A DNA stretch of 64,000 nucleotides from Prevotella histicola JCM 15637 = DNF00424 (lineage in GTDB: Bacteria > Bacteroidota > Bacteroidia > Bacteroidales > Bacteroidaceae), in the NCBI RefSeq assembly GCF_000613925.1, contig NZ_BAJX01000003.1:62001-126000 (forward strand), in the 5' to 3' direction. The notes under the pieces were generated by a model. The model searched no databases and was not told the origin of the DNA. It was given only the letters and a program-made list of their open reading frames with translations. Below are positions 17,556 through 24,823 of the stretch, piece after piece. Numbering within the stretch: the stretch's first letter is position 1; the number at the start of each line of letters is the position of its first letter. Made by a program: the position numbers and the translations under genes.

Positions 17556-18443
17556 TTATTTTATAGCGATAGCCTTGTAGCAAACTTCAGCTGCTTCCTT
17601 GTTAGGAAGGCAGTGCAAAGTATACACTTTCCCCATTTCAACTATCTTGGTTATCGTGTCGCAGATAGCATTATAAATGGCTGAATCCCACTTCATGCTT
17701 GAACAAGAAGGGAGAAGAGAAGCAAATGCAGCGATGGGAGCTGGCTTATCAACAGAGTTTTGGCTTGCCCGGTCAATACGGGTGATGGCTCCTAATCGTG
17801 CTTTAATATTACGATAACAAGGTGTTTTGCCGCTCCAAGGACTGCCATATATCCATGCTTCGCCATCAATAATCCTAACGATAGGATTGTCATCGTTCAT
17901 AAGATCGCTGCCAGGGATATGTCTTAGCCACATGCTTACTTGTGTTGACTTACCTGTTCCGCTCTTTGCAATGAAAGCATAACCATAATCATTGTTTCTC
18001 ACCAAGGAGGCATGGATCAGCAAAAGGTGCTGATGTGCTCCTGCAAAGGCAAAGATAAGCATCAGAGCATTATTGAGTCCGAAGGTCCGCATGTTATGAT
18101 TCCCCCTGAGAGCACATTGACAATCCGAGAAATCTTTGTTACTTTCAAGCAGACTACATTCGTTGCCTTCAATGTCTTTGATAATGTATTGGTAGCTACC
18201 GTCATCTATTCGGTCAACAACCGTGTCACCATTTCCCGTGTCAAAAGCCCTAATACGTTGTCTTCTCTCCTTTGGGATTGGTGTAAGACTGTCATCAACA
18301 GTAAGGCGGAAGAAAGGCTTTTCAGCTATCTTGTTAACTCTAAACGGTTCAAAAGAGCGTAGCAGATGCATTCCGTTGACAGTCGTGTCGCGGAAAATAA
18401 TCTGTACATCAAGTTCTGCTATTTGAAAGTTATGTATCTCCAT
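17556..18443 (-). CDS. HPr kinase/phosphorylase-like P-loop protein
   Basis: 295 residues. The C-terminal half resembles the HPrK catalytic domain: P-loop AKSGTGKST at residues 159-167, NDDNP at 183-187 (metal/phosphate loop) and SPWSGKT further on. The N-terminal half (1-140) is unrelated to classical HPrK and unrecognised. Such HPrK-like proteins occur in lasso-peptide and other RiPP clusters, where a characterised case phosphorylates the peptide, and in Bacteroidetes PqqD-associated cassettes. No HPr or PTS gene is nearby, so carbon-catabolite control is unlikely. It is followed after 6 bp by the SipW-like peptidase. Confidence 0.8.
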   Translation of the reverse strand: MEIHNFQIAELDVQIIFRDTTVNGMHLLRSFEPFRVNKIAEKPFFRLTVDDSLTPIPKERRQRIRAFDTGNGDTVVDRIDDGSYQYIIKDIEGNECSLLESNKDFSDCQCALRGNHNMRTFGLNNALMLIFAFAGAHQHLLLIHASLVRNNDYGYAFIAKSGTGKSTQVSMWLRHIPGSDLMNDDNPIVRIIDGEAWIYGSPWSGKTPCYRNIKARLGAITRIDRASQNSVDKPAPIAAFASLLPSCSSMKWDSAIYNAICDTITKIVEMGKVYTLHCLPNKEAAEVCYKAIAIK

Positions 18444-18504
18444 CCTTGTTGTTGGTTGGCTTTTATCCTGTGCTTTAGTTTTCTTAGCTTATTGTCTTTA
18501 GCCC

Positions 18505-18960
18505 TTATTTCTTCTCTGTACTCTGCGATTGTTCATTATCTGCAGTTTCTTCAGCTGGAATGACAGTCTTATAAACGAATTGTCCAGAAGTAATATCCTT
18601 AATGAAGTACTTGTTTTTCGACTTCATATACCTGTTCTTCAAACTCTGATATTTCTTCATTGCACTCTTCTCGTTCTCTGCGAAGAGGGTAATACAAGTA
18701 GGGTGAGCCTCTATACTATTAGCCTGAAGATAGTCTCGAAGCTGATAAGAATAATCCTCTCTATTTGCCAGAAAGTGTGTCCTGTTGTTTACAAGATAGA
18801 CGTTTACTTGCTGAATATCTGTCAGATAAACTGTGGAGTCATTGAATGAAGCTGCAAAGCCAAACATATAGACTTTGGCTGATTTGTATCCTTTTGCATA
18901 AATACTACTAACACATCCCAGCATAAGTACTGCGATGATGAATAGATGGCGAAGTTTCAT
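18505..18960 (-). CDS. Secreted hypothetical protein
   Basis: 151 residues with a signal peptide (about 1-22, cleavage near SIYA). I do not recognise a family. The mature protein starts with a beta-rich segment (KVYMFGFAASFNDSTVYLTD), has a mixed helical middle and a positively charged helix (KKYQSLKNRYMKSKNKYF), and ends in a polar Gln/Ser/Glu/Lys tail. It lies between rpoD (59 bp upstream) and the HPr-kinase-like gene (61 bp downstream), all on the minus strand, so it may belong to the same transcript; whether it functions with the cassette is open. Confidence 0.75.
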   Translation of the reverse strand: MKLRHLFIIAVLMLGCVSSIYAKGYKSAKVYMFGFAASFNDSTVYLTDIQQVNVYLVNNRTHFLANREDYSYQLRDYLQANSIEAHPTCITLFAENEKSAMKKYQSLKNRYMKSKNKYFIKDITSGQFVYKTVIPAEETADNEQSQSTEKK

Positions 18961-19019
18961 CTTTCTTATTTGGTTTATGTATGTGTTATAATTATTGTCC
19001 TGTTCAAGCGTTTTTACCT

Positions 19020-19883
19020 CTATTGTCCTAAGTAAGCTTTCAGAACTCTACTGTTTGTTTGCTGTCTGAGCTTGCGTATAGCCTTCTCCTTAATCTGTCT
19101 TACACGTTCGCGAGTGAGCCCATATTTATCACCAATCTCTTCAAGAGTCATCTCCCGCTGGTTGATTCCGAAGTAAGCTTCAATCACTTTGTGCTCTCTT
19201 TCATCAAGAACCTGCAGCACTCTGCTGATTTCGTCACGTAGACTTTCTTCAACAAGTGACTTATCTGTAGACGGGGCATCGTAGTTAGGAATAATATCTA
19301 AAAGACTACTTTCCTCATCTCCTATGAAAGGAGCATCCATAGATATGTGACGGGTATTTACCTTTATAGCATCTGCGATCTTGTCTTCGGGTAAATCAAC
19401 ACTTTGTGCAATCTCGCCAATACTTGGATGGCGTTCGTTTTCTTGTTCAAACTTGTTGGAAGCCTTGTTTATTTTATTAACAGAGCTTACTTGATTCAGT
19501 GGTAATCTGATGATGCGACTTTGATCCGCAATGGCCTGAAGGATGCTTTGTCTGATCCACCACACTGCATAAGAAATGAACTTAAAGCCACGAGTTTCAT
19601 CAAACTTCTCAGCTGCTTTTATCAATCCCAAGTTACCTTCGTTGATGAGATCGGGCAGAGAGAGACCCTGATTTTGGTATTGTTTGGCTACAGAGACAAC
19701 AAATCGAAGATTGGCTTTCGTGAGTTTCTCTAATGCTTTGTGATCACCTTTCTTGATTCTTTGAGCAAGCTCAATCTCTTCTTCTATGGTAATCATTTCC
19801 TCGTGACCTATCTCTTGGAGATACTTATCAAGAGATGCACTCTCTCGATTTGTGATCGATTTTGTGATTTTCAGTTGTCTCAT
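19020..19883 (-). CDS. rpoD: Primary RNA polymerase sigma factor (RpoD/SigA)
   Basis: 287 residues, the short Bacteroidetes form of the vegetative sigma factor, lacking the long sigma 1.1 region. Region 1.2 starts at about residue 17 ([15 protein letters not shown]), region 2 carries [17 protein letters not shown] and [14 protein letters not shown], region 3 [14 protein letters not shown], and region 4 the helix-turn-helix [28 protein letters not shown]. It recognises the TTTG/TAnnTTTG promoters seen throughout this window. Its own promoter has TATCTTTG about 25 bp upstream. The PqqD cassette lies downstream on the same strand. Confidence 0.96.
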   Translation of the reverse strand: MRQLKITKSITNRESASLDKYLQEIGHEEMITIEEEIELAQRIKKGDHKALEKLTKANLRFVVSVAKQYQNQGLSLPDLINEGNLGLIKAAEKFDETRGFKFISYAVWWIRQSILQAIADQSRIIRLPLNQVSSVNKINKASNKFEQENERHPSIGEIAQSVDLPEDKIADAIKVNTRHISMDAPFIGDEESSLLDIIPNYDAPSTDKSLVEESLRDEISRVLQVLDEREHKVIEAYFGINQREMTLEEIGDKYGLTRERVRQIKEKAIRKLRQQTNSRVLKAYLGQ

Positions 19884-19908
19884 TTGCGTGGCATTAATAA
19901 AGTGTAGG

Positions 19909-19916
19909 CAAAGATA
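19909..19916 (-). promoter_or_regulatory. rpoD -7 promoter element
   Basis: TATCTTTG on the minus strand, 25 bp before the rpoD ATG at 19883. Confidence 0.5.
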
Positions 19917-20031
19917 TACAAAATCAATGAGTTGAGCAAATAAAAACTGAGAAAATAAGGTGTGCTTTAAAAATCCTATTTACATCCTATCTTTCTGTGA
20001 AAGGTTAGCTTTTGTATATGTGTTTGGCATC

Positions 20032-20102
20032 AGCACGAATGGAGTTGACGTCCAGCACTAATGGAGTTGATGCTAAGCACTAATGGAGTTGATGCCCAGC
20101 AC
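20032..20102. repeat. 22 bp tandem array G (AGCAC...GATGC cores)
   Basis: Three full 22 bp units (starts 20032, 20054, 20076) and the beginning of a fourth. Consensus AGCACTAATGGAGTTGATGC plus 2 nt, with outer AGCA / TGCT inverted ends. Same period as arrays A-F but a different core; the same core occurs at 36827-36871 in array H. It lies upstream of rpoD and downstream of htrA. The 19920-20030 and 20180-20228 stretches hold nothing else I can support. Confidence 0.85.
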
Positions 20103-20140
20103 AAAGACAAAATGATATGCCTCTCTATAAAGAAGAATCC

Positions 20141-20176
20141 CTCATTCTTGCGTTTTGTAGCAAGAATGAGGGATCA
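20141..20176 (-). terminator. Terminator after htrA
   Basis: Perfect inverted repeat TCCCTCATTCTTGC / GCAAGAATGAGGGA with an 8 nt loop, followed on the minus strand by a T-rich stretch, about 55 bp after the htrA stop. Confidence 0.8.
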
Positions 20177-20228
20177 ATCTTTGTCCTTTTATCCTTCCAG
20201 GGGAAAGGATTCTGTCTTGTTCTTAGGT

Positions 20229-21698
20229 TTAATTGCTGAGAGGAACAGCAAAGTAAGCCTTTTTCCCAGTAGGATAAATACCCTGAATGTAAAGAACTGG
20301 GTCCTTACTTGTTGATGCTTTCTTGACAAGACCTTGCAAGTCATCAATGTTCTTAACGATATTATCGTTTACTTTCTGGATGATGAAACCTCGATTAATA
20401 CCTGCCGACTTCAAGGCACCACTGTTTACTTTCAATACTTCAAGCCCATAGTTGATATTCAGTTGCTTCTTTATCGCATCTGTAACAGGTCGGAACTGTC
20501 CACCAAGTACATCTATGTCAGCCTGCTCAATAATCTTGGTAGTACCCTGAGCATTCTTCAAAGTTATTGTCTTTGTTATCTCTTTCTTATGGCGTATGTA
20601 TGTTACTGTAGCATTGTCGCCAGGCCGTTTACTGTTAAGAGCCTGTTGGAGCTCAGACATACGAGTTACCTTATGCCCATCAAACTTTATGATAACATCA
20701 CCCTTTGTCAGACCGAGTGCAGCACCATTACCGTCTTCTGACACTTCAGAAACGTATACACCTTCATTCGTTCCGAGGTCAACGTTCTTGCCTTCTTCCT
20801 TCTGTGCATTGATGTAATTTAGTACATCGCCACCCTGAATGCCAAGCATTACACGCTGAACACTACCATACTTCTTGATATCTTCGACAACTTTGGTCAT
20901 GATGTTGGTTGGGATAGCAAATCCATAACCGCTATATGCACCAGTCTGAGAATAGAGCATGGCGTTAATACCAACTAGTTCACCCTGTGTATTGACTAAA
21001 GCACCACCAGAGTTTCCTGGGTTAATGGCAGCATCTGTCTGTATAAAGCTTTCTATTCCATTCTGAGTTGCTCCTAATCCACGAGATTTTGCACTGACAA
21101 TACCTGCTGTCACCGTAGAGCTGAGGTTGTATGGGTTGCCAACAGCAATAACCCATTCGCCCACTTTCAGCTTGTCTGAATCACCAATAGGAAGGGTTGG
21201 GAGGTTCTTTGCATTTACTTTTAGGAGGGCAAGGTCTGTTTGTTTATCAGTACCAACAACACGTGCAGAGAATTCACGGTTGTCATTTAATGTAACTGTC
21301 AATTCGTCAGCACCTTCAACAACGTGATTGTTAGTTACAATGTAACCATCAGATGAGATGATGACACCGCTACCTGTTGCCTCTTTCTTAGGGGTCTGTA
21401 TTTGTTGTCTACGTGATCCTCCGTTGCCTTGATTAGGATTTCCGAAGAAACCAAACGGGTCGAAGAATCCACCAAATGGATCATCCTGCACGTCTACAGT
21501 CTGTGTTTTAGAGTTCTGTACATATTTAATATGTACTACAGCTGGTAGAGCTTTCTCTGCAGCATATGTGAGATCGACAGGTTGGCCAGCCGTTACTGCT
21601 GGGGCTTCTGCTGCATAAACTTTGATGAATGCACCTGTCGAGAAGGCCAGTGCAGTAACACATGCAGCGCCAGCCAGATACTTTGATAAATTTTTCAT
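20229..21698 (-). CDS. Periplasmic serine protease Do/HtrA (DegP/DegQ)
   Basis: Trypsin-like protease and chaperone for misfolded envelope proteins. 489 residues: signal peptide (about 1-29, cleavage after VYA), a Gly/Asn-rich linker (FGFFGNPNQGNGG), the protease domain with His in TNNHVVEG, Asp in TDLALLKV and Ser in NPGNSGGAL, then two PDZ domains (around DLGTNEGVYVSEV and VLKVNSGALKSAG). Length and order match the DegP/DegQ group of Bacteroidetes. Monocistronic; divergent from rnpB. Confidence 0.96.
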   Translation of the reverse strand: MKNLSKYLAGAACVTALAFSTGAFIKVYAAEAPAVTAGQPVDLTYAAEKALPAVVHIKYVQNSKTQTVDVQDDPFGGFFDPFGFFGNPNQGNGGSRRQQIQTPKKEATGSGVIISSDGYIVTNNHVVEGADELTVTLNDNREFSARVVGTDKQTDLALLKVNAKNLPTLPIGDSDKLKVGEWVIAVGNPYNLSSTVTAGIVSAKSRGLGATQNGIESFIQTDAAINPGNSGGALVNTQGELVGINAMLYSQTGAYSGYGFAIPTNIMTKVVEDIKKYGSVQRVMLGIQGGDVLNYINAQKEEGKNVDLGTNEGVYVSEVSEDGNGAALGLTKGDVIIKFDGHKVTRMSELQQALNSKRPGDNATVTYIRHKKEITKTITLKNAQGTTKIIEQADIDVLGGQFRPVTDAIKKQLNINYGLEVLKVNSGALKSAGINRGFIIQKVNDNIVKNIDDLQGLVKKASTSKDPVLYIQGIYPTGKKAYFAVPLSN

Positions 21699-21780
21699 TG
21701 TTAATTCTATTTTAATGATTACTTTTTTCTTTTGTCGTTATGGATATCTTGAGATATTCAGTCAGATACAATTGTGGATG

Positions 21781-21788
21781 CAAATATA
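21781..21788 (-). promoter_or_regulatory. htrA -7 element
   Basis: TATATTTG on the minus strand, about 83 bp before the htrA start; no convincing -33. Between here and the rnpB promoter (21789-22002) there is only A/T-rich sequence and a short inverted repeat, AGTCCGT / ACGGATCT, at 21848-21867 that could be an operator. No gene is seen. Confidence 0.4.
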
Positions 21789-22002
21789 GATGCAAAAAAT
21801 GTAATTACGCCATTCTGTCAGTTATCTTTATCCGATTTTAACATTTGAAGTCCGTACTTAACGGATCTTAATTAGAACTGTTAATTAATTGACATACGTT
21901 TATCTTATGACCTTGTTTTGTTTATGGATGTCATAAATATATGGTTTTATGTTTGTAAAGTGCTATTTTGTAGTATAATCAGTTGAAAAATACATAAAAA
22001 GT

Positions 22003-22033
22003 TTTGCCTTTTCCGTGTTTTACAGTATCTTTG
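22003..22033 (+). promoter_or_regulatory. rnpB promoter
   Basis: TTTG 22003-22006, a 19 bp spacer and TATCTTTG 22026-22033; predicted start near 22040, matching the 5' end of the P1 helix. Confidence 0.7.
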
Positions 22034-22041
22034 CACCTATT

Positions 22042-22431
22042 ACAAGGCAGTATTCCGGCACTGTCGCTGGCATCTTTTTAAGATGCGAGAGGAAAGTCCG
22101 GGCAGCATAGGGCATCCTGCTTCCGAAAGTAGAAGCTATTGGTGACAGTAGATGTAGGCAGAAGAGAATGACCGCCATCTTTGTTGATGGTAAGGGTGAG
22201 AAGGTAGTGTAAGAGACTACCAGCAGGTGGGTGATCACTTGGCTGTGCCGTTCAGGAGCTGCAAGTTCATGTAAACCGTTGTTTGAGGGCTGCCCGCCCG
22301 AGCTTTAGCACAATGGAGGGTAGAATGCTTGAGTTGCAGGGTGACCTGCAAATTAGATAAATGACAGGCATCTTCCTATTATCGAAAGATGAGGAAGAGA
22401 CGGAACCCGGCTTATAGGATTACTGCTTTGT
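22042..22431 (+). ncRNA. rnpB: RNase P RNA (bacterial type A)
   Basis: Catalytic RNA of RNase P, which matures tRNA 5' ends. The conserved core segment GAGGAAAGTCCGGGC is at about 22089-22103 and the matching 3' core GACGGAACCCGGCTTA at about 22399-22414. The ends pair as helix P1: ACAAGGCAGTA (22042-22052) with TACTGCTTTGT (22421-22431), one G-U pair. About 390 nt, a normal length. Preceded by a consensus promoter and followed by a long hairpin. Confidence 0.95.
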
Positions 22432-22435
22432 TTTG

Positions 22436-22494
22436 CTATACCCATCTTCTCTCTCCGGTAATTCTATAATTGTTAGGGAGAGAAGGATGGTGTA
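22436..22494 (+). terminator. Hairpin downstream of rnpB
   Basis: Long stem CCATCTTCTCTCTCC / GGGAGAGAAGGATGG with an 18 nt loop, right after P1. There is no strong T run, so it may be a processing or stability hairpin rather than an efficient terminator. Confidence 0.55.
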
Positions 22495-22521
22495 GTAATC
22501 ATTATTAAAGCTTGAATAATC

Positions 22522-22950
22522 ATGAGAGATTTAGAACAACAATATGTTACAGTGTTGGATGACTTTCAGCATCAGGTAGAGAACAGAATTCGAAATCACA
22601 AGGATGAAGCGAATTTTCCACAACTCCCAGAAGGTGTTGATGAGATGATCCTTTCTGATTATTTGTTTGAATACCAAGCAGCTCTGGATAGTGAGGGAAC
22701 TGAACGTTCACGTTATACAATAGCAGGTATCTTACTTTGTCTGCCAATATTAGTAATGTCTGGATTTCCTGACACCTCTTTACCATTCAAAGGAGTATGG
22801 AATGTTCTTGCAGCTATAGGTGTCGGCTTGGTTCTCTTTTTGCTTTATAGGATACTAATGAAAGCTTATGTGCGCAGTCGTATTCAACGTGTTAACCGGG
22901 ATTATCCTGAAGTTAAGAAGTACGTTGATAGCGTTATGACTTTTCAATAA
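22522..22950 (+). CDS. Hypothetical membrane protein, two TM segments
   Basis: 142 residues, not recognised. The N-terminal 70 residues are charged and helical (DDFQHQVENRIRNHK). Two hydrophobic segments follow at about 73-90 (YTIAGILLCLPILVMSG) and 100-118 (VWNVLAAIGVGLVLFLLYRIL), then a basic C-terminal helix. It is followed after 21 bp by a YkvA-family gene, likely the same transcript. Function cannot be given. Confidence 0.72.
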   Translation: MRDLEQQYVTVLDDFQHQVENRIRNHKDEANFPQLPEGVDEMILSDYLFEYQAALDSEGTERSRYTIAGILLCLPILVMSGFPDTSLPFKGVWNVLAAIGVGLVLFLLYRILMKAYVRSRIQRVNRDYPEVKKYVDSVMTFQ

Positions 22951-22971
22951 GTTTTATTTAAGAATAAATAG

Positions 22972-23382
22972 ATGATGGAATTGCCTGATTTGCAGAAGTA
23001 TAAAGAGAAGTTTTCTCAGAAGAATTTTATAGAAAAGATACAAAGAGTGGCAAAGCGTGCAGGTGTTAAGCTTGTCTATGTTGCTTTAATACTTTATTAT
23101 CTTATAGAAAGTAACAAAGTATCTGTCAAGGATAAGGCTATCATTATAGGAGCTTTGGGATATCTTATCTCTCCAATAGATATTGTCCCTGATGCTATTC
23201 CTATAGCTGGATTAGGTGATGATATGGCAGTAATGCTTTATGTTTTAGATAAGGTGTGGGGACAGGTTGATGATGAAATAAAGTCAAAGGCCCAGCGAAA
23301 ACTATCTAAATGGTTTGATGACGATGAACTTGACATTCCAAAAGATTTGTTTTCAGAAGACACTACGGATGGTCCTGTCTAA
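22972..23382 (+). CDS. YkvA family protein (DUF1232)
   Basis: 136 residues. The DUF1232 core is clear: SVKDKAIIIGALGYLISPIDIVPDAIPIAGLGDDMAV, split over a hydrophobic hairpin with the typical PIDxxPD motif. Function of the family is not established. The acidic tail (DDDELDIPKDLFSEDTTDG) is extra. Middle gene of a probable three-gene unit of small membrane proteins. A GGAGG-type sequence after its stop precedes the next gene. Confidence 0.88.
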   Translation: MMELPDLQKYKEKFSQKNFIEKIQRVAKRAGVKLVYVALILYYLIESNKVSVKDKAIIIGALGYLISPIDIVPDAIPIAGLGDDMAVMLYVLDKVWGQVDDEIKSKAQRKLSKWFDDDELDIPKDLFSEDTTDGPV

Positions 23383-23408
23383 TTAATATAGAGAAAGGAG
23401 GAGGGTCT

Positions 23409-23594
23409 ATGTGGCAATATATTGTTTTGAGTGTTGTACTGGTACTTGCCATTGGGTATATCTGTTATCGAGTCTGGATGTCTTTTAAAGTAGCAAATGA
23501 CCCTTGTGGTGGCTGTACAGGCTGTGCTATTCATGATCAGTTGAAGAAGCAGCGTCAACAGAAAGGGCGTAAGAAGCCAGCCTGTTATAAGTAA
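23409..23594 (+). CDS. FeoB-associated Cys-rich membrane protein
   Basis: 61 residues: one N-terminal membrane helix (IVLSVVLVLAIGYICYRVW), then a cysteine cluster CGGCTGC and a basic tail with a final Cys. This matches the small FeoB-associated cysteine-rich proteins thought to help ferrous-iron transport. No feoA or feoB is in the window, so here the protein is orphaned from its usual partner; the role is inferred from similarity only. Confidence 0.8.
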   Translation: MWQYIVLSVVLVLAIGYICYRVWMSFKVANDPCGGCTGCAIHDQLKKQRQQKGRKKPACYK

Positions 23595-23676
23595 TATGAC
23601 ATGGGAATACTTCTTTTTGATTGTGTTCTTCAGATACGTTGTTTTACTTTATGATCCTAAAATAATACTTGAAATG

Positions 23677-23708
23677 TTTGGTAAAATGGAATAAAGTAAC
23701 TATCTTTG
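23677..23708 (+). promoter_or_regulatory. tRNA-Cys promoter
   Basis: TTTG 23677-23680, a 20 bp spacer and TATCTTTG 23701-23708, 34 bp before the mature tRNA. Confidence 0.65.
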
Positions 23709-23742
23709 CACTCGCAAAACTCAAGAAGTTATAAATAGCAAT

Positions 23743-23813
23743 GGTGCCTGGGCCGGTCGGTTAGGTAACGGTCTGCAAAACCGTGTAGGGCGGTTCGATT
23801 CCGCCAGGCACCT
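23743..23813 (+). tRNA. tRNA-Cys (GCA)
   Basis: 71 nt cloverleaf: acceptor GGTGCCT / AGGCACC, anticodon GCA in CTGCAAA, T arm GCGGTTCGATTCCGC and discriminator T, as expected for tRNA-Cys. CCA is not encoded. Confidence 0.96.
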
Positions 23814-23816
23814 CAA

Positions 23817-23852
23817 GAAAAGAGATTCTCAGTATTGAAAATCTCTTTTTTT
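23817..23852 (+). terminator. Terminator after tRNA-Cys
   Basis: AAAGAGATT / AATCTCTTT hairpin followed by a long T run. Confidence 0.8.
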
Positions 23853-23977
23853 ATTATATACTTATGGTTTTTATCTTTCTCCTTTTGTATCTCAATTCCT
23901 CTTTCTATGTAGTGTTATGTTTCCTCTTCTTGTAAAATAAAATACTTTTCAGTTTTCAATAGGTCATGTATTGCCTC

Positions 23978-24046
23978 TTAAAAGGTGCCCTTTTGCATGG
24001 TAAAAGATGCCCTTTTAGCATGTAAAAGACGCCCTTTTGAGAGCTG
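23978..24046. repeat. 22 bp tandem array C (AAAAG-N5-CTTTT cores)
   Basis: Three units with centres GTGCC, ATGCC and ACGCC and about a 22 bp period, in the convergent gap between tRNA-Cys and the FKBP gene. Upstream flank TTCAATAGGTCATGT is shared in part with array D; downstream flank GTAATTATCTGATAAT (about 24052-24067) is shared with array A, which also has a TGTTATGAAT continuation. No gene is seen in 23853-24173. Confidence 0.88.
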
Positions 24047-24173
24047 GTTCGTAATTATCTGATAATAATATTGTTATGAATTGGGGATAAGATGATTCTT
24101 GCTTATCTTGCTCTCTTTCGTAGAGTATTCTTTGTAAAAGTATTTTGTAGTACTTTGCTTTTTTATAGTTGTC

Positions 24174-24575
24174 TTAAGCTATATTGATGAGTTCTATATC
24201 GAAAATTAATGTGGAGAAAGCGGGTATATCGGCGTTACGTTTACTTCCATATCCCTCTTGATAGGGGATGTAAATGCGCCAGGAATCGCCTTTATGCATT
24301 GCACAAAGAGCAATCTGAAGACCTGTGATAAGTTCGTTTAAGCGGAAAGCTTCTGGAGTTGGTTTTTGCCAACTGTCATCAAAGACTTGTCCAGAGATGA
24401 GACTTCCTCGATAATTACATATTACAATGGAGCGTGGCTGTACTGTCCCTTCTCCGTTTCCTTCCTTGATTATTTCGTAGAAGATACCATGTGGTAGAGT
24501 TTTAATGCTATCCTTTTTACTAATATTATGCAGAAATTCTTCGTTTCTTAGTTTATATTCTTGTTTCTTTCCCAT
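24174..24575 (-). CDS. FKBP-type peptidyl-prolyl cis-trans isomerase
   Basis: About 133 residues. The C-terminal FKBP domain shows VICNYRGSLISGQVFDDSW, FRLNELITGLQIALCAMHKGDSWRIYIPYQEGYGS, and ends with FDIELI. It accelerates prolyl isomerisation in protein folding. The frame extends upstream to a TTG at 24602, but that TTG is part of the -7 box TAAATTTG (24607 to 24600), so the ATG at 24575, preceded by AAAGGA, is chosen. No signal peptide is apparent. Stands alone. Confidence 0.88.
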   Translation of the reverse strand: MGKKQEYKLRNEEFLHNISKKDSIKTLPHGIFYEIIKEGNGEGTVQPRSIVICNYRGSLISGQVFDDSWQKPTPEAFRLNELITGLQIALCAMHKGDSWRIYIPYQEGYGSKRNADIPAFSTLIFDIELINIA

Positions 24576-24599
24576 GTCCTTTGATCGTGTTGATGTACG

Positions 24600-24607
24600 C
24601 AAATTTA
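24600..24607 (-). promoter_or_regulatory. -7 element of the FKBP gene
   Basis: TAAATTTG on the minus strand, 25 bp before the chosen ATG; it rules out the upstream TTG start. Confidence 0.45.
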
Positions 24608-24676
24608 GCTAATATCTTTTGATTTCACAATTATTTCATTTAATTTTGCTGATGGTTTACAGTAGATTATCTTAAA

Positions 24677-24817
24677 ATGAATTTCGATAGAGAAGAGAAC
24701 GATACACGGCGTGCAGAGTTGGTTAGATTATTGGAGCATTCAATAGAACGGCTTACGTTAGCAGAGTTAGAAGCATTGTATTATGACCTTGTTGCGAAAG
24801 ATTATATTCGGCAGTAG
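24677..24817 (+). CDS. Small protein of 46 residues upstream of the MATE gene
   Basis: An open frame of 46 codons from an ATG at 24677 to a TAG at 24817. The product is highly charged and probably all helical (MNFDREENDTRR, then RAELVRLLEHSIERL and TLAELEALYYDLVAKDY). The stop lies 6 bp before the MATE start, suggesting co-transcription. Codon use and leucine heptads look like a real gene. Family not recognised. Confidence 0.6.
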   Translation: MNFDREENDTRRAELVRLLEHSIERLTLAELEALYYDLVAKDYIRQ

Positions 24818-24823
24818 TCTCTA

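Noticed and set aside
22020..22238. Protein-coding frame antisense to rnpB
   Set aside because: The region is a clear RNase P RNA; the frame is incidental.
24576..24602. TTG start for the FKBP gene
   Set aside because: The TTG is part of the -7 promoter box; ATG at 24575 is used.
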